Assembly (NCBI GenBank): GCA_023451375.1 | Contig: JAEXZS010000067.1 | Span: forward strand, 1 to 8,099 | Direction: 5' to 3' | From: Pseudomonadota bacterium | GTDB lineage: Bacteria; Pseudomonadota; Alphaproteobacteria; Caulobacterales; Caulobacteraceae | Length of the DNA stretch: 8,099 bases | Shown here: one piece after another, positions 6,586-8,099 of the stretch | Layout of the letters: each line of letters starts with the position of its first letter | Position numbering within the stretch: position 1 is the stretch's first letter | Position numbers and translations under genes: made by a program | The notes under the pieces: model-generated | Told to the model about the DNA's origin: nothing | Database searches by the model: none | What the model saw: only the letters and a program-made list of their open reading frames with translations

Positions 6586-6616
6586 CTGAACATGCAGGCC
6601 CAAACTGCATGTTCAG
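6586..6616. terminator. Perfect 12-bp inverted repeat, possible terminator or operator
   Basis: CTGAACATGCAG and its exact reverse complement CTGCATGTTCAG flank a 7-nt loop (GCCCAAA). The hairpin lies 10 bp after the stop of the 103-aa gene, which is the right place for a transcription terminator. However, no T-run follows on either side and only half of the stem pairs are G:C, so a standard intrinsic terminator is doubtful. A protein-binding site or a processing/stability hairpin at the mRNA 3' end is an alternative. Confidence 0.55.
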
Positions 6617-6723
6617 TCGCCCTCGCTCCATCTCATCGCCTTGCGCGCGGGCGCCCAACATCCGCTGCGTAGTGGATGGTTTTGGTTCATCAGTGGACAG
6701 GTGGCGGCACCCGCTTGCGGCGA

Positions 6724-6738
6724 GAACATAACAGGAAC
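6724..6738. promoter_or_regulatory. Candidate LexA (SOS) box, GAAC-N7-GAAC
   Basis: GAAC at 6724-6727 and GAAC at 6735-6738 are separated by exactly 7 nt, which reads GTTC-N7-GTTC on the - strand. This is the established LexA-binding pattern of Alphaproteobacteria. It ends 12 bp before the ATG at 6751, so LexA bound here would cover the expected promoter of the zinc-ribbon gene. The second half-site also lies in a GGAACA-TT-TGTTCC palindrome at 6734-6747. Confidence 0.5.
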
Positions 6739-6750
6739 ATTTGTTCCGTC

Positions 6751-7107
6751 ATGCGCGCGAGACCGCAAGCTGAATGGACGCCGGAGACCCTCACGGCCCG
6801 AGACCTTGCCGTCGATTCCAGCTTCACCGTCAGCTTCCACTGCGAAGGCTGTCGTCAAGGACGCGAGTTCAATGTCTGGCGTGTCGGCATGGTCTTGGCC
6901 GACACGCCGCTACGACGCCTTCGGTTTCGATGTAGCCGGTGCGGCCTGTATCCCAGCCAACTGGAAATCGGCCGCAGGACGTCGGGCATTGGCGAGAAGC
7001 TGTGCACGATCACCCTCAGCCCTGCGGCGTGGGACGAGGGGCACGACGAAAACCAGAAGCGGGCGCGAGCCAGAATCGAGGCGAGGTGGGCACGACAAAC
7101 CCGCTAA
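6751..7107 (+). CDS. Small zinc-ribbon-like protein, possibly SOS-regulated
   Basis: This 118-aa protein carries two CxxC pairs, CEGC at about residues 31-34 and CSRC at about 61-64, separated by 26 residues. That is the pattern of a four-cysteine zinc ribbon. The segment PLRRLRFRCSRCG is typical of a group of alphaproteobacterial small proteins of unknown function. The C-terminal part is Arg/Lys-rich (KRARARIEARWARQTR), compatible with nucleic-acid binding. I chose ATG 6751 over the in-frame ATG 6676 because the longer reading would place the candidate LexA box inside the coding sequence and adds an unconvincing N-terminus. There is no Shine-Dalgarno sequence, so a short-leader or leaderless mRNA is possible. 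The stop overlaps the convergent XRE gene by 4 bp. Confidence 0.7.
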   Translation: MRARPQAEWTPETLTARDLAVDSSFTVSFHCEGCRQGREFNVWRVGMVLADTPLRRLRFRCSRCGLYPSQLEIGRRTSGIGEKLCTITLSPAAWDEGHDENQKRARARIEARWARQTR

Positions 7108-7442
7108 GGCTTCAGGAACTCACGCACCATGGCGATGACGGCATCCTGCTGGGCGGGACGTAGCTGCTGCCAAAGCTTCAAGATCGCGCGGTCGGAAGGG
7201 CTTTTCCCCTCCGGGTCGGGATCGCCGTAAAGGTCGGCGACGCCGCATTCGAGCGCATCCGCAATCTTCAGCATGGTGGCGGCGGCGACCCGATTGTGGC
7301 CCCGCTCATATTTCTGCACCTGCTGAAACGTCACCCCGATGGCCCTCCCGAGTTCGCCTTGGGTGACCTTGCGAGCCTCTCTTCGGGCGCGAATGATCGC
7401 ACCGATTTTTACGTCTGCTTCCGTCGCGGTATGAGCAACCAT
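7104..7442 (-). CDS. XRE-family HTH transcriptional regulator, 112 aa
   Basis: This protein has a classic HTH_3 domain at about residues 12-72: KIGAIIRARREARKVTQGELG, then IGVTFQQVQKYERGHNRVAA with the recognition helix, then LKIADALECGVADLYG. A 40-residue helical tail (DRAILKLWQQLRPAQQDAVIAMV) is the kind used for dimerisation. The VTFQQVQKYERG signature is very common in alphaproteobacterial chromosomal and phage-derived regulators. It starts at ATG 7440-7442, 44 bp downstream of the nuclease stop on the same strand, so the two could be co-transcribed. Its end overlaps the convergent zinc-ribbon gene by 4 bp, allowing antisense interference between them. Its target is unknown. Confidence 0.92.
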   Translation of the reverse strand: MVAHTATEADVKIGAIIRARREARKVTQGELGRAIGVTFQQVQKYERGHNRVAAATMLKIADALECGVADLYGDPDPEGKSPSDRAILKLWQQLRPAQQDAVIAMVREFLKP

Positions 7443-7486
7443 ATCCCATTGCTACTTGAACGGCGTAAGCTTGGCGATAGGGCTGG

Positions 7487-8023
7487 CTATCGGCAGATGG
7501 GCCTCTGGCGGTCGAAACGGTCCCAGATCAAGGCCGCACCGCTCTCAACCATGGCGCAGTTGATCTCGATCCCCGCCTCGTTGTCACAGATCGCGGTGAC
7601 CCGATTGTAGCTGGTCCCTGTTTTGACGCATCTCAGCGTCTGACCTGCCGCAAGGTCGCGTAGGGTATCCCGCGCGCGTTCGGCTGAGGCCGCCGGGCAG
7701 GGGTGCCCCGGCGAGCAAGTGCCGTCGCTTTCGCGCGCGGCGACAGCGTGGAGCCGAACGCGCGTGCCGTCCGCGCAGCGAAGCGTGTCTCCATCGGTGA
7801 TGCTCGCGACGCGGCAGGAGAGGTCGTAGAGCGACGCTTCACGAGGGATAGCCAAGGATGCCGGGATCGAACCCCGAGGGCCTTCTGACACCCACAACGT
7901 CGCAGCAAACGCGAGGACGAAGACGGCCGCCACGGTCAAGGTGAACCGTCTGCCGCCCGTAATGGTGGACGGGCTGACGTGCCCCCTTCCTGATCCCTCG
8001 ATTTGAGTGAGAGTCCGTTTCAT
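7487..8023 (-). CDS. Staphylococcal-nuclease-like membrane-anchored protein, 5' end altered by IS
   Basis: From ATG 8021-8023 this is a 178-aa protein. It has one membrane segment at about residues 27-45 (FTLTVAAVFVLAFAATLWV), then an SNase fold in the periplasm. ITDGDTLRC at about 75-83 holds the Asp equivalent to SNase Asp21. RLHAVAARE at about 90-98 holds Arg35 and Glu43 equivalents but has Ala at Asp40 and Arg in place of the Pro of the usual DTPE. SYNRVTA at about 138-144 holds the Arg87 equivalent. The general catalytic trio is therefore kept while one calcium ligand is lost. Eight cysteines suggest disulfides outside the cytoplasm. The first residues (MKRTLTQIEGSGRG) appear to be encoded by the left end of an IS3 element, so the native start is probably lost or lies at TTG 7937-7939. 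Expression after the insertion is uncertain. Confidence 0.75.
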   Translation of the reverse strand: MKRTLTQIEGSGRGHVSPSTITGGRRFTLTVAAVFVLAFAATLWVSEGPRGSIPASLAIPREASLYDLSCRVASITDGDTLRCADGTRVRLHAVAARESDGTCSPGHPCPAASAERARDTLRDLAAGQTLRCVKTGTSYNRVTAICDNEAGIEINCAMVESGAALIWDRFDRQRPICR

Positions 8024-8099
8024 CAAGGAGACGGACGTGAAGAAGAGCAGGTTCAACGAGGCGCAGATCATCGGCGTGCTGCGCGAGCAGGAGGCCGGG
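7975..8099 (+). mobile_element. Left end of an IS3-family insertion sequence (partial)
   Basis: Upstream of the transposase start, a stretch beginning TGACGTGCCCCCTTCC at 7975 has the TGA...CCCC look of IS3-family (IS407-group) terminal inverted repeats. The exact boundary is inferred, because the other end is outside the window and neither the partner repeat nor the target duplication can be seen. The element extends past 8099 and sits at the 5' end of the nuclease gene. Confidence 0.65.
8037..8099 (+). CDS. IS3-family transposase OrfA, N-terminal fragment
   Basis: The first 21 codons from a GTG at 8037 read MKKSRFNEAQIIGVLREQEAG. This is the hallmark beginning of the OrfA helix-turn-helix protein of IS3-family elements, especially the IS407 group. 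AAGGAG at 8025-8030 lies 6 nt upstream and fixes the GTG start. In this family OrfA binds the element's ends, and a frameshift with the downstream OrfB makes the DDE transposase. OrfB lies beyond the window, so intactness cannot be judged. The gene is transcribed away from the nuclease gene. Confidence 0.88.
   Translation, partial: MKKSRFNEAQIIGVLREQEAG

Noticed and set aside
6734..6747. Gram-positive-type LexA (GAAC-N4-GTTC) box
   Set aside because: The window looks alphaproteobacterial, where LexA uses the N7 direct repeat that is also present. The palindrome is kept only as a separate observation.
6676..6750. Longer start for the zinc-ribbon protein at ATG 6676
   Set aside because: The added residues look unlike a folded protein, and the candidate LexA box would fall inside the coding sequence.
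7856..7880. Sequence resembling a tRNA T-arm on the - strand (GGGGTTCGATCCC), possibly an attachment site
   Set aside because: The five-base T-stem does not pair fully, no anticodon or D-arm can be built upstream, and the stretch lies inside the nuclease coding frame.
1..8099. CRISPR array, rRNA, complete tRNA, replication origin or integrase
   Set aside because: No regularly spaced repeats, conserved RNA gene sequence, iteron cluster or recombinase motif was seen on either strand.

Overview
The window is GC-rich, accessory-looking DNA, most likely from an alphaproteobacterium. This is judged from three things: the codon bias, an XRE regulator of a type common in that class (its recognition helix reads VTFQQVQKYERG), and a GAAC-N7-GAAC direct repeat matching the alphaproteobacterial LexA box. 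The genus cannot be fixed from this sequence; Caulobacterales-like organisms would fit.

Left part (about 1-3572, all on the + strand): a tight four-gene cassette. It holds an SF2-helicase-like P-loop ATPase, a uracil-DNA-glycosylase-superfamily protein (4-bp ATGA overlap), an unrecognised 123-aa protein with a TTG start and a strong GGAGG, and an unrecognised 331-aa protein (8-bp overlap) with a weak PcfJ-like segment. The overlaps argue for one transcript. The first two members suggest DNA unwinding coupled to base recognition or excision, but the joint role is unknown.

Middle (3631-5433): a 600-aa flagellin with both conserved flagellin ends and a central region of about 370 residues that carries a tandemly duplicated domain. 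It lies 58 bp after the cassette, with no other flagellar gene in view.

Right part (5435-8099): a regulator-rich patchwork. Two XRE-type HTH genes on the - strand face a pair of small translationally coupled + genes (48 and 103 aa; the first is easily missed) across an AT-rich divergent intergenic region. A perfect 12-bp inverted repeat then precedes a small zinc-ribbon gene, which has the candidate LexA box directly upstream of its start. A third XRE gene converges on that gene with a 4-bp overlap. Behind it, also on the - strand, lies a membrane-anchored staphylococcal-nuclease-like gene. The left end of an IS3-family insertion sequence sits at the 5' end of the nuclease gene and runs out of the window; it appears to have replaced the start of that gene.

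Taken together (helicase, glycosylase, nuclease, three phage-type repressors, a possible SOS-controlled gene and an IS), this looks like part of an integrated or plasmid-borne mobile element. No integrase, conjugation gene, phage structural gene or replication origin is visible, so that reading is inference.
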